Source of the DNA: Fischerella sp. PCC 9605
GTDB taxonomy: Bacteria; Cyanobacteriota; Cyanobacteriia; Cyanobacteriales; Nostocaceae
Reading direction: 5' to 3'
Length of the DNA stretch: 64,000 nt
NCBI RefSeq assembly: GCF_000517105.1
Contig: NZ_KI912148.1
Location: forward strand, 924,518 to 988,517
The notes below the pieces were generated by a model. The model ran no database searches. It had not been told where the DNA came from and was given only the letters and a program-made list of their open reading frames with translations. The position numbers and the translations under genes were made by a program. Each line of letters starts with the position of its first letter. The stretch's first letter is position 1. This document shows positions 43,577 to 52,605 of the stretch, one piece after another.

Positions 43577-43885
43577 ACCTCATCCCTCTGATATTACTCT
43601 GATGAGATAAAAAACAAAACCTTGAAGCATCAGGGTTTATAGGATTTATTGTTTGGTTGAAGCCTAAGGCTATACCTTGTTAAAAAATCCTTCTTTGTAT
43701 ATGTTCTCTAAAGGTAAGTGACAAAATAGGGATAAAATTAAATAATTATTAAATTTAATTACTTAATAATCTTGTTTTAACCTTAGAACTTAATAAAGCA
43801 GCAGTTTCAGAATGCAAGTTCCGATCGGAAAACAACTTTATTGGTTGTATTCTAGTACTTCACGAAAATTTGCTTCAATTTCGGA
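43577..43885. other. AT-rich gene-free stretch
   Basis: Nothing assignable was seen. The DNA is AT-rich and probably holds the promoter of the zinc-ribbon gene (its 5' side). Confidence 0.4.
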
Positions 43886-45784
43886 CTAAATACAAACAAT
43901 GCGATCGCGTCCTTGTTTCTTTGCCTGATAAAGTGCTGCATCCGCCGCAGTAATAAGCTTCTCTGGTTGTAAATCGTGAGTGGGGATTAAACTTGAGACT
44001 CCTACACTCAAAGTCACAACGTTACTTACTAGAGATTGGGCATGTGGTAACTTCATTTGTTGGATTGTTTTTTGGATCGCTTGCGCTACAGACACAGCTC
44101 CTTGAATTGCAGTAGAGGGCAAAACGATCGCAAATTCTTCACCCCCATAACGAGCTACCAAATCTGCTGGACGCTTAAGCGTGTGACGCATAGCTGCTGC
44201 TATGTTTTTTAAACAAATATCACCTGCTTGATGTCCATAGTGGTCATTGTAGCTTTTGAAATAATCTACATCACACAAAATTAGGGATAAAAACTGTTGC
44301 TCTCGTGCCATCCGTCGCCATTCTTGGGATAGATACTCATCAAAGCGGCGACGATTGGCAACTTGAGTTAAGCCATCTAAAGTAGCTAGGCGTTCTAATT
44401 CCAAGTTCGCTTTTCGCAGAGCTATTTCTGCCGCTTTGGCAGCGTCTTCCGCTCGTTTGCGTTCCCAGATTTCTTGTTCTAAGGCTATTGTTCTTTCACG
44501 GACTTGTTGCTCTAGTATACGGTTATAGCCAGCCAAGAGTTGTTCAGCTTGTTTGCGTTCTGTAATGTCGATTACCACCCCATCCCAAATACTATCACCG
44601 TTTGATTGCTGTTCTGCTTGAGCAATCACTTGAATCCATTTCACACGACCAGAAGAGGTGATGATGCGATGTTCTATATTAATCGATTCTGGTTTTTGTA
44701 ATGCTGCTAAAAGCATGGCTTGTATGGTTGAGGCATCATCTGGATGCACTAATGACCAGAGGTTTTGAGAATCCTGCATCATCACTTCTGGTTCTAATTC
44801 GTAAATCTCCCGACACCTCGGACTTAAATAAGTAAATTCATCGCTACCGTCAGGATGTAGGATATACCGATAAATCATGCCTGGTATATTTTCAGCTAAC
44901 CTGCGAAACTGTCCTTCACTCTCCCGCAGGGCCTCTTCTACCCGTTTGCGAGCAGTGATGTCCATTGAAACACCTGTCATCCCTTGGATCTTGCCTTGCT
45001 CATCGTAGAAGGCGTTGCCTATTCCTTCTAGAGTGCAACCGTTAGTTGTAGCAGTAACGTGGTAAGGAACACCCGTAGTCAGTGAATCGCGGAATGCTGC
45101 TGTCACCTCTGGTAAATTACCGTACATCTCGAACACTGATTGACCCACTGCTTCCCCTGGTTTCAATCCTAACCCTTCCAGTCCCTTGCCTTCTGATAGC
45201 GTAAAGACACCATTCTTATCCATTGCCCAGAGAATCAATGGAAAATTATTAACTACTGTACGTAGGTAAGCTTCACTTTGTTGCAGGGCTTCTTCGGCGC
45301 GTTTAATCTCGGTAATATCGGTTGTATTCTCCAACATGACTTGGAGTCTCGCATCTGACGCCTGCAAGTCTGCTTCTGCTTGTTTACGTTCTGTAATATC
45401 TTGAAATGTCGCGATCGCATAAGCTACTTCACCGGTGTCATCAAATACAGGAATAACCCTCATCTCTAGAGCGATCGCTTTTCCTTCTCGATAAATTTCC
45501 AAATCGTCTGCGTTTGCTACTTCCCCAGCCAAAGCCTGTACGGTCGGTAGCTGTTCGCTTGGGTATAATTGGTTAGTGCCAGCACGGTAAATTTTATAAG
45601 CTACGGGGATATGTTCACTCGGTAAATTGGGTACTAAGCATATACCGAGTAATTCTTCTCCAGTTTTATTAATGTAAGAATAACTACCATCATTTTCGAT
45701 AACTGCTACTCCGAAAGGTAGAACATCCAATATTTGATACAATCGGTGCTCATAGAAGGGCAATACAGCACTCAAGGCTTTCAT
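43886..45784 (-). CDS. PAS-domain diguanylate cyclase (GGDEF)
   Basis: A 632-aa soluble sensor. PAS domains lie at about 10-135, 165-285 and 290-420, each ended by a PAC motif ([27 protein letters not shown]). A coiled-coil linker (about 420-460) leads to the GGDEF domain (about 465-632) with active-site [13 protein letters not shown] and the downstream KKQGRDRIV end. It makes c-di-GMP. Between PAS1 and PAS2 only [24 protein letters not shown] remains of another PAS unit, so one repeat has collapsed to its two ends. There is no HAMP or membrane helix. It stands alone. Confidence 0.93.
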   Translation of the reverse strand: MKALSAVLPFYEHRLYQILDVLPFGVAVIENDGSYSYINKTGEELLGICLVPNLPSEHIPVAYKIYRAGTNQLYPSEQLPTVQALAGEVANADDLEIYREGKAIALEMRVIPVFDDTGEVAYAIATFQDITERKQAEADLQASDARLQVMLENTTDITEIKRAEEALQQSEAYLRTVVNNFPLILWAMDKNGVFTLSEGKGLEGLGLKPGEAVGQSVFEMYGNLPEVTAAFRDSLTTGVPYHVTATTNGCTLEGIGNAFYDEQGKIQGMTGVSMDITARKRVEEALRESEGQFRRLAENIPGMIYRYILHPDGSDEFTYLSPRCREIYELEPEVMMQDSQNLWSLVHPDDASTIQAMLLAALQKPESINIEHRIITSSGRVKWIQVIAQAEQQSNGDSIWDGVVIDITERKQAEQLLAGYNRILEQQVRERTIALEQEIWERKRAEDAAKAAEIALRKANLELERLATLDGLTQVANRRRFDEYLSQEWRRMAREQQFLSLILCDVDYFKSYNDHYGHQAGDICLKNIAAAMRHTLKRPADLVARYGGEEFAIVLPSTAIQGAVSVAQAIQKTIQQMKLPHAQSLVSNVVTLSVGVSSLIPTHDLQPEKLITAADAALYQAKKQGRDRIVCI

Positions 45785-46445
45785 CGTAATTAAAAGGTTG
45801 CTATTATAATTTGTTTACTACCTGATTTATTTAAATTGACAAGTTTTTCAATTTAATAGGAGTGTGTAATCTATTAATTCTTGTTTGCCACTTAGATTTC
45901 AGGATTTTTTTTAACTTTGCGTCAGTTATTTCCCAGAAAACTTGAGATTGTCATTCACCGCTATTGTGGTTAGAGCAGCATAGTTGATACAAACAGTTTC
46001 AAGTTGCTTGAAATTATTTATGTAAAAAATATTATATTTCGAGCAAAAATCATTTAACTCAGTTAATATTATTAGACATTTAGGAATAGTATTTGATTTT
46101 TGAAAAGATACGTAGGGGAGGCAAAAAGGGGTGTGGATTTTCCTCCCCCTTTATTGCCGTTGCGTTACGCCAAAGGCTAACGCACCATTCTATGTTTTTG
46201 GTGCCGTACTCTCGCCGATCGCACACCCTACGTGTACTTAGATTTTTTCAATCATCAAACCGGATTCCTATTGATGTAACTTTTTAACATTAATAAAAAG
46301 TGTATTTCCGCTAGTAAAATAAGGCAGAGGGCAAGAGGCATGGTGCATAAAAATTATGAATTATGAATTATGAATTATGAAATTTTCAGCATTCATCATT
46401 CATAATTTTCACCAATTACCAATTACCCATTACCCATTACCCCTC
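45785..46445. repeat. Gene-free stretch with ATTATGA and CCATTAC heptamers
   Basis: The 661 bases hold a GCGTTACGCC-containing hairpin (about 46158-46185), a CCTCCCCC/GGGGAGG pair (46112-46150) and, at 46356-46442, about four ATTATGA heptamers and four CCATTAC-like units up to the stop codon of the cyclase gene. A short open frame at 46093-46287 runs through the repeat and is not a gene. Confidence 0.8.
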
Positions 46446-49028
46446 TTATTTCTCCTTATGTGTCCACACACCTTCATCCCAATCTGCATCTGATGGGGGT
46501 TTTTGCTGCCAGTAATGGCAACGCTTGAGGTGCATGATTGCAGCTTGATCGTTGTTGTCAATATCTAAAACTTTAGCGAACTCGCCTCTGGCAAAGGTAA
46601 ACTGGCGGTTTAAATAAAAATAACGTCCTTTGTGATAATGTTCAATCAACTGCAACTTTTGACTATTTATATTGTCGGAACGCAAACCAACCAGTTCATA
46701 TATAGCTACAGGTTCATTTCTACCTTTAACGCGAATGTAATCTAGTTCTCTAGCCCACACATAATCTTGGCATTGCTGGTACGTTTTATCACTAAGAATA
46801 ATGTCGCTACCATACTGTTTGCTGACGCTTTCCAAACGGGAACCAAGGTTAACCCCATCGCCAATGGCCGTGAATTCCATCCGCTTGCTAGAGCCTATAT
46901 TTCCACTGATCACCACATCAGAATTAATACCAATACCGATATTAATGCGCGGTTTGTTACGTGCGTGACGGCGGGCATTAAATTCTTGTAAACGGTGACG
47001 CATTTCTAGAGATGTTTGCACCGCCATCCAAGCGTGTTCTTGCAAAGGTAGGGGGGAGCCATACACAGCCATGATGGCGTCTCCAATGTATTTATCTAGG
47101 GTGCCCTTAAACTTAAACACTGCTTCTACCATTGATTCAAAATATTCATTGAGCATACTTACCACTTCTTCTGCTTCTAGGCTTTCTGTCAAAGTGGTAT
47201 AACCACGAATATCAGAGAATAAAATTGAAACTTCTTTGCGATCGCCTCCCAGTTTAGCGTCATCTAATTTCAGCAATTCTTCTGCTAATTCTTGGGTCAT
47301 GTAGCGGTACATCGTACTTTTGAGGCGCTTTTCATCACTGATGTCATCCATAACAACTAGCGCCCCACGCACTTGTCGACGATCGGTAGCATCAGCAATG
47401 GTGTTAATCGATAAATTAACGCTGTGCTGCATTTCTCCATCAGACAGCAATGTGCGATCGGGATAGTACTGTTCGCGATATTTCACTTCCGCTGCATTTA
47501 AAGCACCCTGACACCACTTTCTAAAGTCACCTTCCTTGATAGAGATGATATCTGTAATTAACTTACCTTCGAGTCTGTCTTCTGTCTCAATACCCAACAA
47601 GCGCTTGGCGCTTTCATTGGCGGCGATGATGTGACCGGTTTGATCGGTGGAAATCACGCCATTAGAGAGACTGCGAAGAATGTCACGCTGCATTTGTTCC
47701 TGTTGCTTGACTGTGGCAAACAACTTAGCGTTTTGCAGGGCGACACCCGCTTGAATATTAAAAGCTTCCATGAATTCTTCATCATTGCGGTCAAAACTTG
47801 CTTGGAAGCATTCGGGGGCTTGAGGCCAATAAGCGGGGTTATAGGTAGGAAAATCACCAGATTTCTTTTTATTGACTAGTTGGGTAACGCCGATCAATTC
47901 GCGATCGACATTAAACACTGGCATACACAGTAAGCTACAGGTACGATAGTTAGTCTGCTGGTCTATTTGTTTGGCTGTGTCCGAGTCAGGATGGTTATAC
48001 AGGTCGAAGGGAATATTCAGCGTTTTGCCGGATGCTGCAACTATGCCAGCAAAACCTTTGCCGACTGGAACACGTAACTCCTTGGTTGAACCATTATTTT
48101 GGGTGATTTTTGTCCATAGTTCATGGCGATCGCGATCTATTAGCCATAGAGTACTGCGATCGGCATTCATCAATTCTTTTGCTTCATCCATCACCCGCTT
48201 GAGGGTGTCTTCCAAGTCAAGACTGCTTTGAGACAGGGATTTGATCGCCTTCATCAGTGCTGCTGCGGCTCTTTGTTTTTGGGTAGCGACATAAAAAGAG
48301 CGCGATGATTCTAAAATTAACCGGATTGAGGGGGCAAATTCTTGAAATAGCTGTTCATCAGCACTAGTAAAGCCTCTGATGTCAATTCGTTCCGATAGTG
48401 GCGCATGGAAATTGCTTTGGTATTTTAATTTATTCAACAATTGCACAACTGCTACTAATTGCCCTTGTTCGTTCAACAGTGGCAAAGCCAGCATTGTGTA
48501 TGTGCGGTAGCCGGTTCTTTTTTCTTGTTCTTGGGCAAAACGAGAGCGAGAATCGTTGTAAAAATCAAAGGGGATATTTATGACCTGTCTGTGGGTAGCA
48601 ACTTCACCAGCAATGCCCTTATCAGATGGGATGCGAATTTCTAGAGAGCGATCGCCCTCTCCCTCAGCCACGATTGACCATAATTCTTTTTTTTCTTCAT
48701 CTAATAAAAATATTGTTGTTCGATCTGCCCCCAGTAATTCCCCTGTTTTTAAAGTTATAGATTGTAACATTTCTTGCAAGATTGTTTCAAACCCTTGTGA
48801 ATCCAACATCGACAAAGTTTGATTGACAATCTGCAATTTTTGTTCTACTTCTTTGACGACTTGTTTAAAAGTATCCTGGGTGAGGGGAGCAAGAAAAGAA
48901 GAAATAGTTCCTTGCCTTTTGGCAAGAGTACCCACAGGAGCACTCTTTTGCGGCAAATCGCGGTTTTCATTGCGAACACCCATAATCAAATCTGCGGCTT
49001 CACCGCAAGTACGTTGTTGAACTGACAT
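46446..49028 (-). CDS. cyaB: GAF-GAF-PAS class III adenylate cyclase (CyaB type)
   Basis: An 860-aa cyclase, the length of Anabaena CyaB1/CyaB2 from memory. Domains: GAF-A (about 70-235), GAF-B (about 265-430) with NKKKS...F...DEEF (the NKFDE-type cyclic-nucleotide signature), a PAS domain (about 445-565), and a class III catalytic domain (about 600-770) with FSDIRGYTTLTE (first metal Asp), YIGDAIMAVYG (second metal Asp) and NIGIGINSG-like GVNLGSRLE. A TPR-like tail ends the protein. cAMP binding to a GAF domain is known to activate this family. It should act in the cytoplasm. It stands alone. Confidence 0.93.
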   Translation of the reverse strand: MSVQQRTCGEAADLIMGVRNENRDLPQKSAPVGTLAKRQGTISSFLAPLTQDTFKQVVKEVEQKLQIVNQTLSMLDSQGFETILQEMLQSITLKTGELLGADRTTIFLLDEEKKELWSIVAEGEGDRSLEIRIPSDKGIAGEVATHRQVINIPFDFYNDSRSRFAQEQEKRTGYRTYTMLALPLLNEQGQLVAVVQLLNKLKYQSNFHAPLSERIDIRGFTSADEQLFQEFAPSIRLILESSRSFYVATQKQRAAAALMKAIKSLSQSSLDLEDTLKRVMDEAKELMNADRSTLWLIDRDRHELWTKITQNNGSTKELRVPVGKGFAGIVAASGKTLNIPFDLYNHPDSDTAKQIDQQTNYRTCSLLCMPVFNVDRELIGVTQLVNKKKSGDFPTYNPAYWPQAPECFQASFDRNDEEFMEAFNIQAGVALQNAKLFATVKQQEQMQRDILRSLSNGVISTDQTGHIIAANESAKRLLGIETEDRLEGKLITDIISIKEGDFRKWCQGALNAAEVKYREQYYPDRTLLSDGEMQHSVNLSINTIADATDRRQVRGALVVMDDISDEKRLKSTMYRYMTQELAEELLKLDDAKLGGDRKEVSILFSDIRGYTTLTESLEAEEVVSMLNEYFESMVEAVFKFKGTLDKYIGDAIMAVYGSPLPLQEHAWMAVQTSLEMRHRLQEFNARRHARNKPRINIGIGINSDVVISGNIGSSKRMEFTAIGDGVNLGSRLESVSKQYGSDIILSDKTYQQCQDYVWARELDYIRVKGRNEPVAIYELVGLRSDNINSQKLQLIEHYHKGRYFYLNRQFTFARGEFAKVLDIDNNDQAAIMHLKRCHYWQQKPPSDADWDEGVWTHKEK

Positions 49029-49387
49029 AACTGGCTTTTGATATAAGTAATGGTTTTATGTGTTTAAGAAAGTCATTAAAGATATGTAAATGTTGCTACC
49101 AGGAAAGCTAGATTAACATTATCCACAGTTTAATCGCTCATAGAGCAAGCGTCACCCTGATTACGGAGTGGAGGATTGCGCGTAGATATTTTATCCGAAA
49201 GATTACCATATCTTCTCGCCTTCCCATTCTTAAATGGGTGGTGAATTCATTAAGTATAAGTAACTTTTATTACTATAAAATTTAGCGTATTTTTACTTAT
49301 ATCATCAAGACATCACAATTCAGTAACGTAACACTAGCGTGGCAGTGCGTTACGCGCTGCTTTAACGCACCCTACAATTTAAGTACA
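49029..49387. other. Gene-free stretch with a GCGTTACGCGC hairpin
   Basis: No gene is seen. A GTGCGTTACGCGC...GCACCC hairpin (49345-49375) resembles the dispersed element near 46158. The rest is AT-rich and probably contains the cyaB promoter. Confidence 0.5.
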
Positions 49388-49420
49388 TAAAAAAAGACCT
49401 TTCTCTAAAGGAAAAGGTCT
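49388..49420 (-). terminator. Rho-independent terminator (minus strand)
   Basis: AGACCTTT (49395-49402) pairs with AAAGGTCT (49413-49420). On the minus strand a run of seven Ts follows. It would end the transcript of the SnoaL-like gene, whose stop is at 49594. Confidence 0.8.
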
Positions 49421-49489
49421 CTCTATAGAAAAATGTATTCATCGTGATAATAGTTAGTGATTAGATTTTGTTCTTAGTTGATAGTTGGT

Positions 49490-49560
49490 GGTTGTTTGGA
49501 AAATTTAACAACCAACAAATAACTACTAACTACTAACTACTAACTACTAACCAACCTCAT
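49490..49560 (-). repeat. ACTACTA heptamer tract
   Basis: AACAACCAACAAATAACTAC is followed by four ACTACTA units and CTAACC. It lies in the 3' untranslated region of the SnoaL-like gene. Confidence 0.9.
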
Positions 49561-49593
49561 AGTTATGTTTATCTGCACTCACTGGCTTAGAAG

Positions 49594-50280
49594 TTAGCGA
49601 TCGCTCTGATTTTGTGAGTGGAATGGACAACCACCTGCGGTTAATTGTTGCAGGAAGGCACTATTATCAAAATAATGCTCTAGAGATTCTATCTTTAAGT
49701 CGTCAGTCACGCGAGCAATACTTACTCCTACTACTTCTATTGTTTCTCCTGTAGGAGCATAATCTTTGTAGCTGCCACTAAATTTACCCCAATGCCGCCA
49801 CTTAAAGGTAACATTTGGTGGCCCCGCCAACACTTCTATCAGTTCCCACAAAAAGCCATTGGGAAAAGCATTGTGAAAAAGCTCAAATGAAGATTCAAAC
49901 GTTTCTGATTTGGAACTATACTGTTCACTTTCACCTAAAAAGAGGTTATAAGTTCCTTCTTTTGCTACTTCCTCAGCAGTGAACTGCGCTCCGCCATTGC
50001 TACTCATTCTAAACTTATCAGTGACAATGGAAAGCCACTGTTGGGGATTCGTTTTATGAGAAGCTTCCATCTCAAAGGTTCGGACTAAGTTTTGAGCGAT
50101 CGCCTCTAAAGAACCTTCTGGATGCTGAAATTTACTTTCTTTATGAAGGAATTGGTTGGTGTAGGAATAATCTGGACGTTTTCCTTCTCGCCACTCTACT
50201 CCTTCGTCATTGGCAAGGACAATTTCTCTATCCTGAACCCAAAGAGGCAATTCTGTAGATTTTGCGTCACTCATTGCCAT
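49594..50280 (-). CDS. SnoaL-like (NTF2-fold) protein
   Basis: A 228-aa soluble protein. The middle shows the NTF2/SnoaL pattern: KFQHPEG, SFELFHNAFPNGFLWELIEVLA, VTFKWRHWGKFSGSYKDYAPTGE followed by VGVSIARVTDDLKIESLEHYFD, the terminal sheet with the HY/DN end of ester-cyclase-like members. A C-terminal HSQNQSDR tail is unusual. Such proteins hydrolyse or bind small molecules. The substrate is unknown. It stands alone. Confidence 0.8.
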   Translation of the reverse strand: MAMSDAKSTELPLWVQDREIVLANDEGVEWREGKRPDYSYTNQFLHKESKFQHPEGSLEAIAQNLVRTFEMEASHKTNPQQWLSIVTDKFRMSSNGGAQFTAEEVAKEGTYNLFLGESEQYSSKSETFESSFELFHNAFPNGFLWELIEVLAGPPNVTFKWRHWGKFSGSYKDYAPTGETIEVVGVSIARVTDDLKIESLEHYFDNSAFLQQLTAGGCPFHSQNQSDR

Positions 50281-50459
50281 TTACCGAATCAATAATTTTT
50301 CTTTTTTAGAATAGAGTGTCACCTGTAACATGTCAAAACAATTTTTTGATCGCTGACTTCTAAACTGTAATGCAGATATAACTCTGCACTCTCTGTTTCG
50401 CCTCTACAGACACAAAGTAGCTTACGATCAAACTTAGTTACATCTTGCACGACAATGCA

Positions 50460-50534
50460 ACAGCCTGGAGGCAGAGCCTCCAAACCCTCGTTACCAGGTT
50501 CAACCTGGTAACGAGAACTAGAGCCTCTGGCTCT
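50460..50534 (+). repeat. Dispersed hairpin repeat, CTCGTTACCAGG family, copy 3
   Basis: CAGCCTGGAGGCAGAGCCTC is followed by the inverted CTCGTTACCAGG / CCTGGTAACGAG and AGAGCCTCTGGCTCT. Closest to copy 1 at 15953. Confidence 0.92.
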
Positions 50535-50692
50535 TATAGAGAATGGTGCAAGATATTTCAGTTACGATCGGATATGATTAGGCAGCCATAAAGCTGTTAA
50601 AATTCTGTATAGTAAATAACAATTCATCGGTTATCTAGTGAGATAGGCTAAAGCCTAAGTAGCTGTAACCCAACTAGCTAGAGGGTTGGGAA

Positions 50693-52027
50693 ATGAATGT
50701 GGTAGAGCGTCGCATTGGTCTTGAGCAAGAGTTTTTCTTAGTAGATGAGGCGGGTGTCATCAGCGATCGCGCCGATGAATTCTTGCAAGGTTGTCATTTG
50801 CTGGCAGAAGCACGAAATTGCAATGCTCAATATTTTGTGCCGGAATTCGTTAAAAGCATGGTGGAGATTAACACGCCTCCAGCTTATAGTGGCACAGAAC
50901 TAGCAACAGAGTATCTCAAAAATTTGAAATTAGCCCTGGCTGTGGCGCGACAGATGGGTTTGCGGCTTTATCCCCTGTCTAGCTATCCCTTGCATATCAT
51001 GCCAGTGATGCGAGATAAGCCCAACTACCACATCCAAGCGCGGACTGTTGGCTACGAAAGATTTTTGCACGCCGGGAAATGTACGGGTACGCACCTGCAT
51101 TTAGAAGTTCCGCCTGGGGTGATTGATACTCGCGTTGCTGTATCTTACAACTCTACAGCCACGGAGCGAGAGGAACTACTCAATATCTATAACTTGGCTA
51201 CAGCTTTGGATTCAGCGCTGATATCTTTGGCAAGGGCATGTCCCTTTTATGAAGGACTGGCGATAGGGTTAGCCTCGCATACAATTCGTTACCGAGGGAG
51301 TGAAACCTTTGGCTGGGAGGGAGTTTACACTCATTTGCAGCCAGTGGGGGGACTAATGCCCTATGCTGATTGTGTTGAGAGCTTGGTAGAACAACAATTC
51401 CTCCGCTACTACGCTTGGTTGGAAGCAATGGACAAAGCCGGAATCGAACGTCACCAATTCTGGGAGGCGGGAGGAAGCTTACTCAAATCAGCTTGGAACC
51501 CAGTGCGCCTCAACAGACTCGGCACAGTGGAAATAAGATGTATAGACAGTAACTATCCATCAATTATATTAGCAGTAATTTCACTAGTTTGCCATGCCGC
51601 CCATCGAGTCAGGCGCGACCAACTGACAGTTAGACCAGCAAAAGGATTGCATACTTTTGAATTGAGTGGCGATCGCCTTTGGGTTCCAGATTTTGAGTAT
51701 TTAAATGGAGACCTACTGTATGCGGCTGCTACGGTGGGAGTCAAGCATCCCCGAGTCAAGGCTTACGTAGATTCAATTTTGCAGTTTGCGATCGGGGACG
51801 GCGGCGAGGGTGCGAAATACCTGACAAAGCTGAGATCCGAGTTAGATAATTACCAGACGATAGAAGCCGAAATTTTGCAAGAGTTTACACCTGCGACTGC
51901 TCAACTTTCAACAGAAGAAGGCTTGCGACTCGTGCGCGAGTGCTGTGATAAGTTGGAAGCGCAGGTGTCATGGTTAGATGGTGAACATCCGCTAGCAATG
52001 CTGGATGCTGAGGTGACGCTTTTCTGA
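50693..52027 (+). CDS. GCS2-type glutamate-cysteine ligase / carboxylate-amine ligase
   Basis: A 444-aa enzyme of the ATP-grasp-like glutamine-synthetase superfamily. It has IGLEQEFFLVDEAG near the N-terminus (metal-binding Glu), FVPEFVKSMVEINTPPAY, then GTHLHLEVPPG and RYRGSETFGWEGVYTHL, and the EIRCIDSNYPSI segment. These match the GCS2 / YbdK family, which joins glutamate or another carboxylate to an amine with ATP. It differs from the known cyanobacterial GshA in its motifs, so gamma-glutamylcysteine formation is only one option. ATG 50693 has GAGGG about eight bases upstream. Confidence 0.82.
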   Translation: MNVVERRIGLEQEFFLVDEAGVISDRADEFLQGCHLLAEARNCNAQYFVPEFVKSMVEINTPPAYSGTELATEYLKNLKLALAVARQMGLRLYPLSSYPLHIMPVMRDKPNYHIQARTVGYERFLHAGKCTGTHLHLEVPPGVIDTRVAVSYNSTATEREELLNIYNLATALDSALISLARACPFYEGLAIGLASHTIRYRGSETFGWEGVYTHLQPVGGLMPYADCVESLVEQQFLRYYAWLEAMDKAGIERHQFWEAGGSLLKSAWNPVRLNRLGTVEIRCIDSNYPSIILAVISLVCHAAHRVRRDQLTVRPAKGLHTFELSGDRLWVPDFEYLNGDLLYAAATVGVKHPRVKAYVDSILQFAIGDGGEGAKYLTKLRSELDNYQTIEAEILQEFTPATAQLSTEEGLRLVRECCDKLEAQVSWLDGEHPLAMLDAEVTLF

Positions 52028-52077
52028 TTTTACTTGCGGTTGAGAGGCGTGGCGATTTGACTATGTATTCACCTCTG

Positions 52078-52236
52078 TTACTTGCTAGCTGCGATGATTG
52101 ATTCACCACCTGTCGCTCCAAATGCAATGAGATCTTGGTATTCAATGCTGTGGGGCCATGATTCTTCGTTAACTCTGGCTAAATCAAGTGACACTTCGGC
52201 TGGTTGTTCAGGTGGAATATTATGGAAATTATCCAT
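52078..52236 (-). CDS. Small hypothetical ORF after the antitoxin
   Basis: A 52-codon frame (MDNFHNIPPEQPAEVSLDLA...) in the same frame as the antitoxin gene and about 70 bases after its stop. The frame is open from the antitoxin stop codon itself. No ribosome-binding site is good. I recognise no family. It may be part of the lost toxin region or chance. Confidence 0.35.
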   Translation of the reverse strand: MDNFHNIPPEQPAEVSLDLARVNEESWPHSIEYQDLIAFGATGGESIIAASK

Positions 52237-52305
52237 ACTTTTAATATCGTAAAAAGTTGAAGCATCAGTAACTACGATCGCTCCCTTGCTCCAAATGATG
52301 TCTTC

Positions 52306-52539
52306 TTACCACAACCGTGAGACTTCATTGAAATCTTCCAAAGGTTCGTCAAAATCCTCAGACATTACAATCAAGTTTTTAGCACTGCCAAACTGGGGAC
52401 GAGGCTTAGTTTCAGAAATCACCACTAACCTGACTAAGGGCTGATTTTCGCGAGTAATAATCACCTCTTCGCCTCCAATTACAGCCTCAATCAGTTCCGA
52501 TAATGATTTGGATGCTTTAACAATATCCACTTGCTGCAT
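52306..52539 (-). CDS. Phd/YefM-type antitoxin
   Basis: A 77-aa protein. MQQVDIVKASKSLSELIEAVIGGEEVIITREN is the DNA-binding half of Phd/YefM antitoxins. The C-terminal part has GSAKNLIVMSEDFDEPLEDF, but ends in NEVSRLW instead of the usual short tail (EYM-like) that overlaps the toxin start. No PIN or RelE toxin frame follows. This looks like an orphan left after the toxin gene was lost. Confidence 0.8.
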   Translation of the reverse strand: MQQVDIVKASKSLSELIEAVIGGEEVIITRENQPLVRLVVISETKPRPQFGSAKNLIVMSEDFDEPLEDFNEVSRLW

Positions 52540-52605
52540 ATGAGGTTATCCTTGAAGCTGAAGCTTGCTGCGATCGCTTCTATATTTATAAAGAGCACTA
52601 AGAAG

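Noticed and set aside
46093-46287. 64-codon plus-strand frame
   Set aside because: It covers two hairpin repeats and has no start signal or recognisable product.
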